Shown one piece after another: positions 1 to 11,629 of a DNA stretch of 64,000 nucleotides. Numbering within the stretch: the stretch's first letter is position 1; each line of letters opens with the position of its first letter. The stretch covers positions 248,001 through 312,000 of the forward strand of contig MU394056.1 of NCBI GenBank assembly GCA_022578605.1, in the 5' to 3' direction. The position numbers and the translations under genes were made by a program. The notes below the pieces were generated by a model. It searched no databases and was not told the DNA's origin. It saw only the letters and a program-made list of their open reading frames with translations. Origin of the DNA: Camillea tinctor. Lineage: Eukaryota; Ascomycota; Sordariomycetes; Xylariales; Xylariaceae.

Positions 1-80
1 TGGAAAGGGGAAAAGAGAGAAGCCGAAAAATGAATGTGCAGCACTTGGTAAGTTCCAATGGCTTGGTTTACTTACTTTTT

Positions 81-96
81 TCTCTCTCTCTCTCTC
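81..96. repeat. (TC)8 microsatellite
   Basis: Eight perfect TC dinucleotides directly follow a T run. It lies in gene-free DNA and no function is apparent. Confidence 0.9.
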
Positions 97-2798
97 GTCA
101 ACGTGAGTGTTGACCGCTGATAGACACCAAAGTTTGGCTGGACTGGATTAGATAGAATTAGTTGCCCTCGAGGAAAAAAGATACACAACAGCAGGTAGCA
201 TGAGGTAAGTAAGGTTAAAGCTGGTTGGTTGACTAGACATTAGAGTGTACTTAGTGACAATGCTCTCGCTAGTCTAGTTAAGCGGGTGCAACGACGGCGG
301 CTTTGAATGGAGCTTTCCCAAATGTTGAACCCGTTGCATTGCTATTTCCCTCGCTCAATCAAAATTTTTGGCTGGCCAGACTTGTTCCTCCCTGAACCCT
401 ATGTAGGTCTAAAGTTAGACTACTACTACTACCTATGTACATAAGTACATTCATACGTACCTGAGGTAGCTGCCCAGGATTCTAGGTAACTATATGGCTA
501 CGTACATACCATGTACTCCATGGTAGTGTAGTTAGCAGAAGGGACATCCCCTCCACCCCTCCCACCCCTCCTTCCTGTATGTATATATCGCTGTTTAGGT
601 ATATATAATGCTACCTACCTACATACCTACATACCTGTAAGGCTTGTCAAGCAGCATTTTCATCCCACCACCCCACTTCTTGACCGCAAGTACCTCCCTG
701 CGATTTGAGCTTTCCAGTCCCTCTGGCCGTCACGCAGCAATTCCCCACTGCATTGATTCGCTTTTTTTTGATTGGGTTAACATGACTTACTGTCCCCACC
801 AATTCTCAACGATCTAGTCCAGCTAATCCTATCAGAGCATAATGATGTGAGGACCCCTTCCCCACACAAAAAGTCATCTTGCAGCAACCTTGCAGTTGGG
901 ATCCTCCTTTTTTTTTTTCCATCAAAACTTCCTGGCTTTTTCTTTTTGCGTACTTAGCCATTGACTTTGTTCTTTATAACAGAGTCCAAGTCTAGCTACG
1001 TATCTACCACAATATCAAGTAAGCATTGAGAAACATATAGCACAGGATGTCGTAATGTAGACTCCACTCTTGTGACTTCAGAGGTATGCCTAAACCACTT
1101 GAAGCACTTGACTGGTCGCCTTACTAGTAGCTGTCAACTTTGTTCCTCCTTAGCTGGGGTTACATCTTTTCTTGGCGACTTCTACCCCATCATGCCCTCA
1201 TAGTGGATATATGCAGGGGCCAATCAGGATAAGTACTGATACTTCCTTTCCCCCCATCACCAGTATCAACGAATATTGGGCACATTGGAACGTCGGCTTG
1301 GCCCACAGGAGGACATGATCCCATTTTTTTCTAGGTGCATATGGGCAGTAAACTGATGCATTGCGTTTTGCTACCTGAATTTTTTTTTAGTTTCAAGATG
1401 GACCACAGCTTTGTGGATTTCTTATCTTTAGGTTGTGTGTTCAAAGTTGGGTGTACTGCATCATTTTGGTTGCTTTGATGTTTTGTGTCTTGAATTTCAC
1501 CAAACTCACACAAAAACCCTGTAATGTCTAGTAGCTTGATTGGCGGGAGGTTTGTGCGACTCTGTAAAACTATACTGGAGAGACTTTGGGGACCTTGATA
1601 CATGTAGGTATTTTGACTACCTTAATGAGGTTACGGGTATTGTAGGTACCCAAGGTTAGAGTTGCATCCGTTCTCCCGTTATAGCCAATGAGGGGCGGGG
1701 GAGTTCATGGCTCAGAACCGTCCCTCACGACAACGGCTGTCAAGTAGTCGTACATACAATGTGCTTAGTCAGCTCTGGATCCAGGCACGGCGCATAGGTC
1801 ATCTTTCTGGGGAACTACCTATGTAGCTGCACGAAATTTTCAGCATGTATAGTACCGACATCGACATGGATAGGTGAGGCCTGAGCTTTGCTTGAGACCA
1901 CGTTCGGAGTATAGATAAAGATGACTGCAATATCGGCGTTGTGTGATGGCTTGACAATCTCAACATCACTTCAATACAGCATGAATGAGTAAGATTATGA
2001 GGAGAGCCCCTTGTAGCTAAATAAGTAGCACCGAACTCACCGTATTTCAATTTCTTTGTGTCGAGTACATTCATGTCTCTACATGTAGGTGTGTATTCTA
2101 CTAGGTACTTTATATAGAGGGGTCCTCCTCAAGACCGAACAAGTATCGGTACAATCGGGGCTGGCTAATACCCCCCTGTTTGGCTTTATCGTGGTAGCTG
2201 CAGGTGGGGTTTTTAGCGGGTGTGGCATCCAGTACCAGATGGATCCCCAACAAGACTTAAATTTTTTTTTTTGGCGAGGCAAGATCTCCCCGAAACCATT
2301 ATCGAGAATTGTCCCATCAGGTAGAAACTAACGTTGGGAGTAACTTCCCGATGGTGTGTACTCCGTACTTAGCTGTAGCTAGTGTGTAGTAGTATCTGTG
2401 TCAATTGGAAGGTTCTATAGTTGAATTATGTAGTGTGACACGAAACTAATCTTAGGTCGTCAAGTCCCTCCAGGTTCTGAATCTTCCATGCCCTACTGTC
2501 CTACCATCATATCCTACCATCCTACCGTCTTTACCCATCCCCAACTCTCCACCGCCACCTCCATCAGTTCATTGAAGCCTCTCACATAACCACATATTCG
2601 GTCCCTTCGCTTCATATTGGTGCCTCAGATATACTGGATTGCTTCGCTCATAACCACAAACTCTGCGAGACAACCGTCCCCCAAGGGACTCTGTAATAGA
2701 ACCTCTACACCAAGCTGTCCCGCTGCTAGGTGCCAGCTCGAATAAAACATCTCCTGCTCTTGGCTGAGTTTACGGAGACGACACCCACGACACCAAAA

Positions 2799-2859
2799 GT
2801 AAGGAAATATGCCCAATTCTCCCTGGATCTAGCTGACATTGTTCCTCTTCTCCTCACAG
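2799..2859 (+). other. Probable 5'UTR intron of FAS beta
   Basis: The 61-nt segment starts GTAAGG and ends CACAG. It contains a perfect branch-point match GCTGAC at about 2832-2837 followed by a pyrimidine tract. It lies 53 nt upstream of the chosen FAS beta ATG at 2913. Removing it would also break the upstream in-frame extension, which supports 2913 as the true start. This is inference from splice signals only. Confidence 0.6.
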
Positions 2860-2912
2860 CACCTATACACTTTTCTTTACTCCAACCTACCCTCTTCTCG
2901 ATACCCTCCATC

Positions 2913-5900
2913 ATGTATGGCGCCGGTACTGGCACCGGCCCCCAGACGGGTGTGTCGACTCCTAGATCGTCAGCTTCTCTCCGGCCTCTCACTCTGAAAC
3001 ATGGGTCTCTTGAGGCTTCCTTCTTGGTTCCGACCAACCTCCACTTCCATGCTGCCCAGCTTAAAGATCGCTTCACAGCTGGTCTACCCTCACCGACTGA
3101 TGAGCTGGCCCAAGATGACGAGCCTTCGTCTGTGGCCGAGCTTGTTGCAAGATATATGGGATTCGTTGTACACGAAGTGGAAGAAGGAGAGGATGACGCC
3201 CAAGGTTCTTACGAGGAGCTTTTAAAGCTAGTCCTCAACGAATTTGAGCGTATGTTCCTCAGAGGGAACGATGTTCATGCTCTTGCCAAGAACCTACCCG
3301 GCATTCTTGAGAAGCAGATTACTGTGGTCCGGTGTTACTATGCTGCTCGTTCGGTGGCGAACCGGGCAATTCGGCCCCACGAGTCGGCACTACTAAGGGC
3401 TGCTGATGAGGAGTCCGCCTTTATTTACAACATTTTTGGTGGCCAGGGCAATATTGTGGAATATTTCGACGAATTGCGCGAAGTGTACGAGACGTATCCC
3501 TCATTTGTCGGTGAACTGGTTACTACGTCTGCTGAGCTGTTGCAGACTCTTGCTCTCGACCCCAGGACGGAAAAGCTGTACGCCAAAGGTCTTGATGTCC
3601 TAGACTGGCTGCATTCACCAGATGCGACCCCCGATCCAGACTATCTCATCTCAGCGCCAGTCAGTTTGCCCTTGATCGGTTTGGTGCAACTATGTCACTA
3701 CCAGGTCCTAGGAAAGGGCTTGGGCGTGCACCCTGGTATTCTGCGAGATCGCACTCGTGGCGCCACCGGTCACTCTCAGGGTATTGTGGTCGCGGCAGCT
3801 ACCGCAGCGGCAGACTCTTGGGAATCCTACGAGAAGTATGCCAAAGATGCTCTTACGATTCTCTTCTGGATCGGTGCTCGCAGTCAACAAGTCTTCCCTA
3901 GAACCTCCTTGACTCCAACTACGTTGCGAGATTCCATTGATAATGGTGAGGGCGACCCCACTCCCATGTTGAGCATCCGTGACTTGTCTCAAAGCGAGGT
4001 CCAAAAGCACATTGATGCAACAAACCAGTACCTTCCAGAGGATAGACACATAGCTATCTCTCTGGTAAACAGCCCTCGGAATATGGTTGTGACTGGTCCT
4101 CCTATCTCCCTCTACGGTCTAAATTTGCAGCTCCGAAAAGTCAAAGCACCTACAGGTCTAGATCAGACAAGGATCCCCCACACTGAACGCAAGGTCCGCT
4201 TTGTCAACCGATTCTTGCCCATTACTGCTCCGTTCCACAGTAAATACTTGGCAGATGCAACCAAGCTCATCGATGAAGATCTCAAAGATGTTGAGATTGA
4301 TTCTTCGTCACTTGGTATCGCTGTGTATAATACGTGTACTGGTGCCGATTTGAGAGAAGAGGTCAAGGGGAACATCGTGCCATCTCTAGTGCGAATGATC
4401 ACGAGAGACCCTGTGCAATGGGAGAAGGCAACCGAATTCCCCAAGGCAACCCACGTTCTAGATTTTGGACCGGGAGGCATTTCTGGCCTTGGAATATTGA
4501 CGAGCCGCAACAAAGAGGGTACTGGTGTGCGAGTTATCCTTGCTGGAACCATCGACGGCTCCGCACAAGAGGTCGGTTACAAATCCGAGTTATTCGATCG
4601 TGATGAGGAACATGCTATCGTGTATGCGATGGACTGGGTCAAGGAATATGGCCCTCGCTTAGTCAAAACTTCGAAGGGTCAGTCTTACGTCGACACAAAG
4701 ATGAGCAGATTGTTAGGTGTACCACCAATCATGGTTGCTGGAATGACCCCAACCACGGTTCCCTGGGACTTTGTTTCTGCAACCATGAATGCCGGGTACC
4801 ACATCGAACTTGCAGGAGGCGGTTACTACAATGCCCGGACAATGACAGAGGCTCTATCCAAGATCGAACAATCAATACCGGCTGGGCGGGGTATAACAGT
4901 GAATCTAATCTACGTCAACCCCCGTGCTATGGGCTGGCAAATCCCTCTCATTGGCCGGCTTCGAGCTGAAGGAGTGCCTATAGAAGGTCTTACGATAGGT
5001 GCCGGTGTTCCCTCAGTCGAGGTCGCCCAAGAATATATCGAGACCTTGGGTCTGAAGCACATTGCTTTCAAGCCCGGTTCGATGGAAGCTATCCAGGCTG
5101 TCATCAACATTGCGAGAGCCAACCCAACCTTCCCCGTCTTTCTCCAGTGGACCGGTGGTCGTGGAGGTGGTCATCACTCCTTCGAAGATTTCCATCAGCC
5201 AATCTTGCAAATGTACGGCCGTATCCGTCGGTCAGACAACATCATACTTGTAGCTGGCAGTGGATTTGGCGGTGCTGAGGATACGTATCCCTATCTAACA
5301 GGTGACTGGTCAAAGAAATATGGATATCCTCCGATGCCTTTCGACGGATGTCTCTTTGGCAGTCGTATGATGGTTGCTAAGGAAGCCCACACTAGCAAAA
5401 ATGCCAAACAAGCTATCATTGACGCCGAGGGTCTCGACGATGACCAGTGGGAGAAGACATATAAGGGTCCAGCAGGTGGTGTTATCACTGTTCGATCGGA
5501 GATGGGTGAGCCAATCCATAAGCTCGCTACACGCGGTGTTCGATTTTGGGCAGAGATGGACCAGAAAATCTTCAGTCTGCCTAAGGAGAAGCGTGTTGCC
5601 GAATTGAAGAAGAACCGAGACTACATTATTAAGAAATTGAATGATGACTTCCAAAAGGTCTGGTTTGGTCGGAATGCAGCTGGCCAGTCTGTCGATCTCG
5701 AAGATATGACCTACGGAGAAGTTGTACGCCGCATGGTTGAGCTTCTCTATGTCAAGCATGAGTCGCGATGGATTGACCCCTCCTTCAAGAAACTCACCGG
5801 TGACTTTATCCACCGTGTGGAGGAACGGTTCACCCCAAGTGCTGGACAGCCTTCTCTTTTGCAGAACTACTCAGACCTCAATGAGCCGTTCACTGCTGTT

Positions 5901-8900
5901 GAGAAAATCCTTTCTCACTACCCTGAAGCTGATACCCAGATTATCAACGCTCAGGATGTTCAGCACTTCCTTCTCCTATGCCAACGACGCGGTCAGAAAC
6001 CAGTCACATTCGTGCCGGCTCTAGATGAAAACTTCGAGTTCTTCTTCAAGAAGGATTCGCTATGGCAATCAGAAGACCTAGCGGCCGTTATTGACCAGGA
6101 CGTTGGCCGTACATGCATTCTACAAGGACCTATGGCAGCGAAATACTCTACTGTTCTAGATCAGCCCATCAAAGACATATTAGATGGCATTCACAATGCG
6201 CACATCGCCAGTCTAACTAAAGATGTGTACAGCGATACGCCCATTCCTGTTGTAGAGTACTTCGGAGGCAACCTTATCGAGACGGAAGTACCGCTCGACA
6301 TTGAAGGTCTTACCGTGTCTTATGATGAGCATAAAAACACCTATCGGTTGTCATCATCTCCTGCTACTGCACTGCCTTCTGTTGACAGCTGGCTTGCTCT
6401 ATTGGCTGGTCCGAATCGCGGCTGGAGGCATGCTCTGTTCACATCCGAGGTTATAGTTCAGGGACAAAAGTATCAGACGAACCCAATGAAACGAATCTTC
6501 GCACCTGTTCGGGGTCTATTCGTTGAGATTCACCACCCGAATAACCCGGCTAAGACGCATATCATTGTTCGAGAGCAACCAAGGCACAACCATTATGTTG
6601 ATGTAATCGAAGTCAAATTTGATGGGAAAGGTGAAATTGTTGTCGACATGATTAAGGACACAACTGCACTCGGAAACCCAGTCTCGCTTCCCCTTAAATT
6701 TATTTATCGCCCTGAAGCCGGATACGCGCCAATTCATGAGGTTATGGAAGGGCGTAATGATCGCATTAAGGAGTTTTACTGGAAAGCTTGGTTTGGTACC
6801 GAGGCCCTCGATCTTGATGCTCATGTCACCAGCAATTTCGATGGAGGAGAGGCCACTATCACTAGCGATGATATCAATGACTTCGTACATGCAGTTGGCA
6901 ATACGGGAGAAGCGTTCGTGGACCGTCCTGGGAAGGAAATGTTCGCTCCAATGGATTTCGCCATCGTAGTCGGATGGAAAGCCATAACTAAGCCTATCTT
7001 CCCACGGCAGATTGATGGTGACCTTCTCAAGCTTGTCCATCTGTCCAACGGCTTCCGAATGATGCCGGGTGCTGAGCCTCTCAAGAAGGGCGATAAAGTG
7101 AAAACGAAAGCTCAGATTAATGCAGTTATCAATCAAGAGTCAGGAAAGATGGTCGAGGTTTGCGGTACCATCTACAGAGATGGCCAGGCCGTGATGGAAG
7201 TCACATCTCAATTCTTGTACAGAGGTGCTTACACCGACTACGAGAACACATTCCAGCGCAAGCTTGAAACCCCAATGCAGGTTCACCTTGCTACATCAAA
7301 GGACATCGCGGTTCTTAGATCCAAAGACTGGATACAATTCGATAACAATGATAAGGATCTACTTGGACAGACCTTGACTTTCCGTCTCCAAAGCTTAGTC
7401 AAGTTTAAGAACAAGACTGTCTTCAGCAGTGTCGAAACACGTGGTCAAGTACTTCTCGAGTTGCCAACGAAAGAAGTGATCGAGATAGCGAGCGTCGAGT
7501 ATGAAGCGGGTGCATCTCACGGGAACCCCGTCATCGATTACCTTGAGCGTCACGGTTCATCCATTGAGCAGCCGATTCTCTTTGAGAACCCTATCCCTCT
7601 CAGCGGCAAGACACCATTGCAACTAAAGGCACCGGCATCAAACGAGACCTATGCTAAGGTTTCGGGTGATTACAACCCAATTCACGTTTCCCGGGTGTTT
7701 TCGAGTTATGCCAACCTCCCGGGCACCATCACCCATGGCATGTATTCCAGCGCCGCTGTGCGAGGTCTTGTAGAAACATGGGCTGCAGAGAACACCATTG
7801 GCCGTATTAGAAGCTTCCACGCTTCTTTGGTTGGCATGGTCTTGCCAAACGATGACATTGATGTTAAGCTTCAACATGTGGGCATGATTGGTGGTCGGAA
7901 GATTATCAAGGTTGAGGCCAGCAACAAGGAGACCGAAGAGAAAGTTCTTCTAGGCGAGGCTGAAGTTGAACAACCAGTCACGGCCTATGTTTTCACCGGC
8001 CAAGGTTCTCAGGAGCAGGGAATGGGTATGGATCTATACGGGACTAGCGAAGTGGCCAAGGAGGTCTGGGATAGGGCCGATAAGTACCTCCTGGATACAT
8101 ACGGTATGTCTTTTATTCTCTTTGATTTCGGAAATCCTGCTAATTATTTTAGGCTTCTCTATCCTCAACATTGTCAAAAACAATCCGAAAGAACTCACTG
8201 TCCACTTTGGTGGTCCTCGGGGCAAGGCTATTCGGGAGAACTATATGCAAATGAATTTCGAGACTATCGGTGCTGATGGAGCGATCAAATCCGAACGGAT
8301 CTTCAAGGAGATCAACGAGAAGACGACTTTCTATACCTATCGATCTCCTACTGGTCTTCTATCCGCGACACAATTCACACAGCCCGCCTTGACTTTGATG
8401 GAGAAGGCCAGTTTCGAGGATATGAATTCGAGAGGCCTTGTGCCTCGAGACAGCACCTTCGCTGGCCACTCTCTCGGAGAGTACTCAGCTCTCGCTGCTT
8501 TCGCGGATGTGTTGTCAATCGAGTCTCTAGTCTCCGTTGTCTTCTACCGTGGATTGACTATGCAAGTCGCTGTCGAGCGAGACGCACTTGGTCGGTCAAA
8601 CTACTCCATGTGCGCTGTCAACCCCAGCCGCATCTCCAAAACCTTTAGTGAAAGTGCCCTCCGATTTGTTGTCAGCAACATTGCCGAGGAAACTGGCTGG
8701 CTATTGGAAATCGTCAACTACAACATCGCGAATATGCAATATGTGTGTGCCGGTGATCTCAGAGCTCTTGACACACTGACGAGCGTAACAAATTTCCTCA
8801 AAGCACAGAAGGTTGACATCAACCAATTGCTCAAAGACCTCAGCACTGAAGAAGTGAAGCAACATCTTGTGGACATTATCAAGGGCTGTGCACAACAGAC

Positions 8901-9273
8901 TGTAGCAAAGCCTCAACCTATCGATCTGCAGAGAGGATTTGCTACCATCCCACTGAAGGGTATTGATGTACCCTTCCACTCAACCTTCTTGCGATCTGGT
9001 GTCAAGCCATTCCGCAATATTCTACTCAAAAAGATCAACAAAACTTCGATTGACCCCGCTAAGTTGGTTGGCAAGTACATACCCAACGTCACAGCTCGTC
9101 CTTTCGAGTTGACTAAGGAATATTTCCAAAACGTCTACGAGCTTACGAGCTCACCGAAAATTGCACAAATCCTTCAGAACTGGGAAAGCTATCAAGAGGA
9201 TAGCAACGCCATTAATGGAGCCACTGGGGCTAATGGTGTCAACGCGGCGGAAGTACAGGTCAATGGGAATTGA
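2913..9273 (+). CDS. Fatty acid synthase beta subunit (primary metabolism type)
   Basis: Two exons, 2913-8103 and 8153-9273, encode 2103 residues, the usual length of a fungal FAS beta chain. The 49-nt intron starts GTATGT, has a CTAAT branch and splits a Gly codon. Visible domains in order: acetyltransferase with the nucleophile motif GHSQG (Ser288); the FMN enoyl reductase starting near residue 600 with [12 protein letters not shown] and GGRGGGHHS; a MaoC-type hot-dog dehydratase with NPIHVSR near 1587; and the malonyl/palmitoyl transferase with FTGQGSQ near 1692 and GHSLGE (Ser1837). With the alpha subunit it forms the cytosolic alpha6beta6 complex making C16/C18 acyl-CoA. An upstream in-frame ATG at 2730 is rejected because family members begin with MYG...GTGPQTG, exactly as at 2913, and a leader intron separates the two. 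The N terminus and all domains look intact, so primary lipid synthesis is favoured over a secondary-metabolite FAS. The alpha gene is not within the 2.9 kb visible upstream. Confidence 0.96.
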
Positions 9274-11629
9274 TGTTTGCTGAGTCGATGCAGATAAAGG
9301 GCTCTCAGGTATAGAAGATATCATTTCAATTAGAGGGTTGGCTGGGCATGTATACTTTACGGTTTCTATATTATGACGTCGGTATCACGAAGGGAAATGG
9401 CTATTGTTGTCAACCTCCTGCTATGTATTAGATACCTTTCCAAGTATAATAAATTATAATTACAAATGTATGTGAGTGCAAGCTTTACTTTAGATTATGG
9501 AGTGAGCAGGTCAGATATATACGAAAGAAGTTCTCAGCTAAAATTGTATACATTACACCTATGTCGGTTACAAATCTAAGTATACGAAGTAATTTATAAC
9601 TAATTACGAACGTGTATTTGAAAGTTTGAAACCCTCACGGCATAGCTTCTGAAAAGTCCGTTCAAGATTGTAGTTCAATGCTAACCCTCTCATAGAGAAG
9701 TCCACATTCTCAGACGCATAACCTTTGAGGACATCCTAGGTTCGATCTGCGTAGTTGATAGTCTCAGCGAACATTATCACTTCAGTCATATACGGTTTAA
9801 CTTTCTCGTACTCAAGGTCGTTTTGCTCCGCTGTCTGCACTGCAGTATTAAGTTAAAGACCACGGCGTCCGATTTGTTCCGCTCTAGACCCATAACGTTG
9901 CCGCCGTCCGCCACGGGGTGCGCGGCAAAAACCATGTTGCACTGGCATCGGCTATTAGTAAAGGGGAGTTGAGTAGAAGTGAGCATGCTAAATAAAGGGT
10001 TAGGAGGGAAGTGGGTAAACTACAAATATGAACAAACTTGGTAGTACTCAGATAACCGTTCTGATATGACCAGGAATCCTTTTGACAAAAAGAATCTTGC
10101 TTTTATAGCTACATGTTATTTACCTACTTCATCTTAGTAACATAAATCCCCGCCGCATTCCTCTCGTTCCAGTGTTTACTTCCTTCAACCAGGGCATTTT
10201 GTAGGTAAGTTGAACTAGTAAATGCATAGTGCGTAAGTCTGTATAGGGAAATATTCTGAAGTTGCACATGTCGTGACCTTGATACGACGATCGTATCTAG
10301 TCCAGGTTGGGTAGGTCTGTAGCGGTTGTTAATCCCGACAGCCTCACTTAGTAATTAGATCATATACAATACCAACTTATAAGTCCCTTAATTACAGTCT
10401 CTTTAAACACAAGATAAACAGCGCTTTAAAGGGTCATGCTCTAAAGATAAATTCAAGTTTTCACTTAGGGTACATAGTTCATAACCAGTATTTAAGAAAT
10501 ATACCTATAGAGGAAGTACGTACGCGTAAGAACATATAAATTTAATGTGAAAGCAAGACTATTTAAAGGCAAGGTTAGTGTCGGGATAATTGCGTGAAAG
10601 TAACCGTAGAAATGTTATGTCATAATACGCGGTGCACACCTTCGAGGAGAAAACGTACCTAGTTGCTGCTTCGCGAAGATCTGAAACCAAAGATAGGTTC
10701 ATGGTAATACGGTCACTATGCATACGAAGGGTCTCTTTGTCTGTCGGTAGCCCTTGTATCTTGGGGTCCTTGTGCTCACTGCTCTGTTCCTGGTCTTCAG
10801 GTCTTCAAGCCTCATCACGTAATTATAATTTATTGGATACGGCGAATATGCATCAGCATAAAATTTTGTACTGTCGCATGTACGTGCCTCAGACAAATGG
10901 ATTGCATACAATATCTGTATTGTTAGAAGGATTGGGTAAGGGATAGATGACTCAACCGATTTGGTTCTAAATACGGGCTTGACGCATTACATAGCGCCAG
11001 TACATTACACAGCCTTGCTAGGAATTGAAACGACATTGTATTATTACCTATCACATAATTGGTGTCAGGTTCGTACATTATCATATCTCGGTTTCGTTAG
11101 CCGTGTGCAATAGAAAGTTGAAATAATTCAATAGGACAAAAAACACGTCACTCCTTAGCACCTAGTGATTGTCCTGTAGGGTAGCATACACATCGTACGT
11201 GGTATGCTGAGGTCTTTCAAAGAGTCCACATATATATGGGTCCTAGGTTAAGAGACTAATAAGAAGCAGTTATAAGCACAAAGTTGTTAGGTTCGCTAGT
11301 GTGGCCCATATACTATAATAATCCTTCAAGTGTTCATATATTATCTTCTATATAGGAATATTACTACGTTATGTGTGTAGTTTAGGCAATACGTATAAAG
11401 ACTAAGGAGGTCATAGGTCCTGCTATACTTAGTACGTAGTATTTAATGAGGGGTTAAGCAGGGGGGGAGGAATCATATTCCATATCCCTTCATCTGAGTC
11501 ACATCACACACTTGGAACAACGACCTAAGCCAACTTAGCACCTAATAAGACGGCTGAAAGACACAGAGTGTCGTTAGAATTATCGCAGTTTTTCAATATA
11601 GCTGCTTGATCAATTACACTTGATCAAAA
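9274..11629. other. AT-rich intergenic region
   Basis: The 2.3 kb between FAS beta and the HET gene is AT-rich, rich in TA steps, and has no frame above about 105 codons. Possible FAS 3' processing signals (AATAAATTATAATTA) occur near 9447. The base composition could reflect repeat-induced mutation of old repeats, but no transposon family is recognisable. Confidence 0.5.
11606..11627. promoter_or_regulatory. Paired TTGATCAA palindromes before the HET start
   Basis: The 8-bp palindrome TTGATCAA occurs twice, at 11606-11613 and 11620-11627, separated by 6 bp and ending two bases before the ATG at 11630. Two identical palindromes so close together suggest a protein-binding site or a mRNA leader element. 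No known factor is assigned. Confidence 0.3.

Larger units (their letters stand above)
1..2912. other. Gene-free upstream region and FAS beta leader
   Basis: No protein-coding gene is recognisable here; the open frames are short, non-conserved in appearance and lack splice-joined partners. The stretch holds a (TC)8 microsatellite at 81-96, a C-rich tract around 549-575, many TAC/TACC/GTA-type short repeats (for example 421-455 and 605-640) and several homopolymer T runs. From about 2480 the DNA becomes pyrimidine-rich with repeated CCTACC words, as expected of a strong fungal promoter and leader for the FAS beta gene downstream. No FAS alpha gene is present in this interval. Confidence 0.6.

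Noticed and set aside
2730..2912. 61-codon N-terminal extension of FAS beta
   Set aside because: The family start MYG...GTGPQTG matches 2913, and a good splice pair (2799-2859) lies inside the extension.
6516..7136. 206-codon minus-strand frame inside FAS beta
   Set aside because: It lies wholly antisense to conserved FAS sequence and has no motif.
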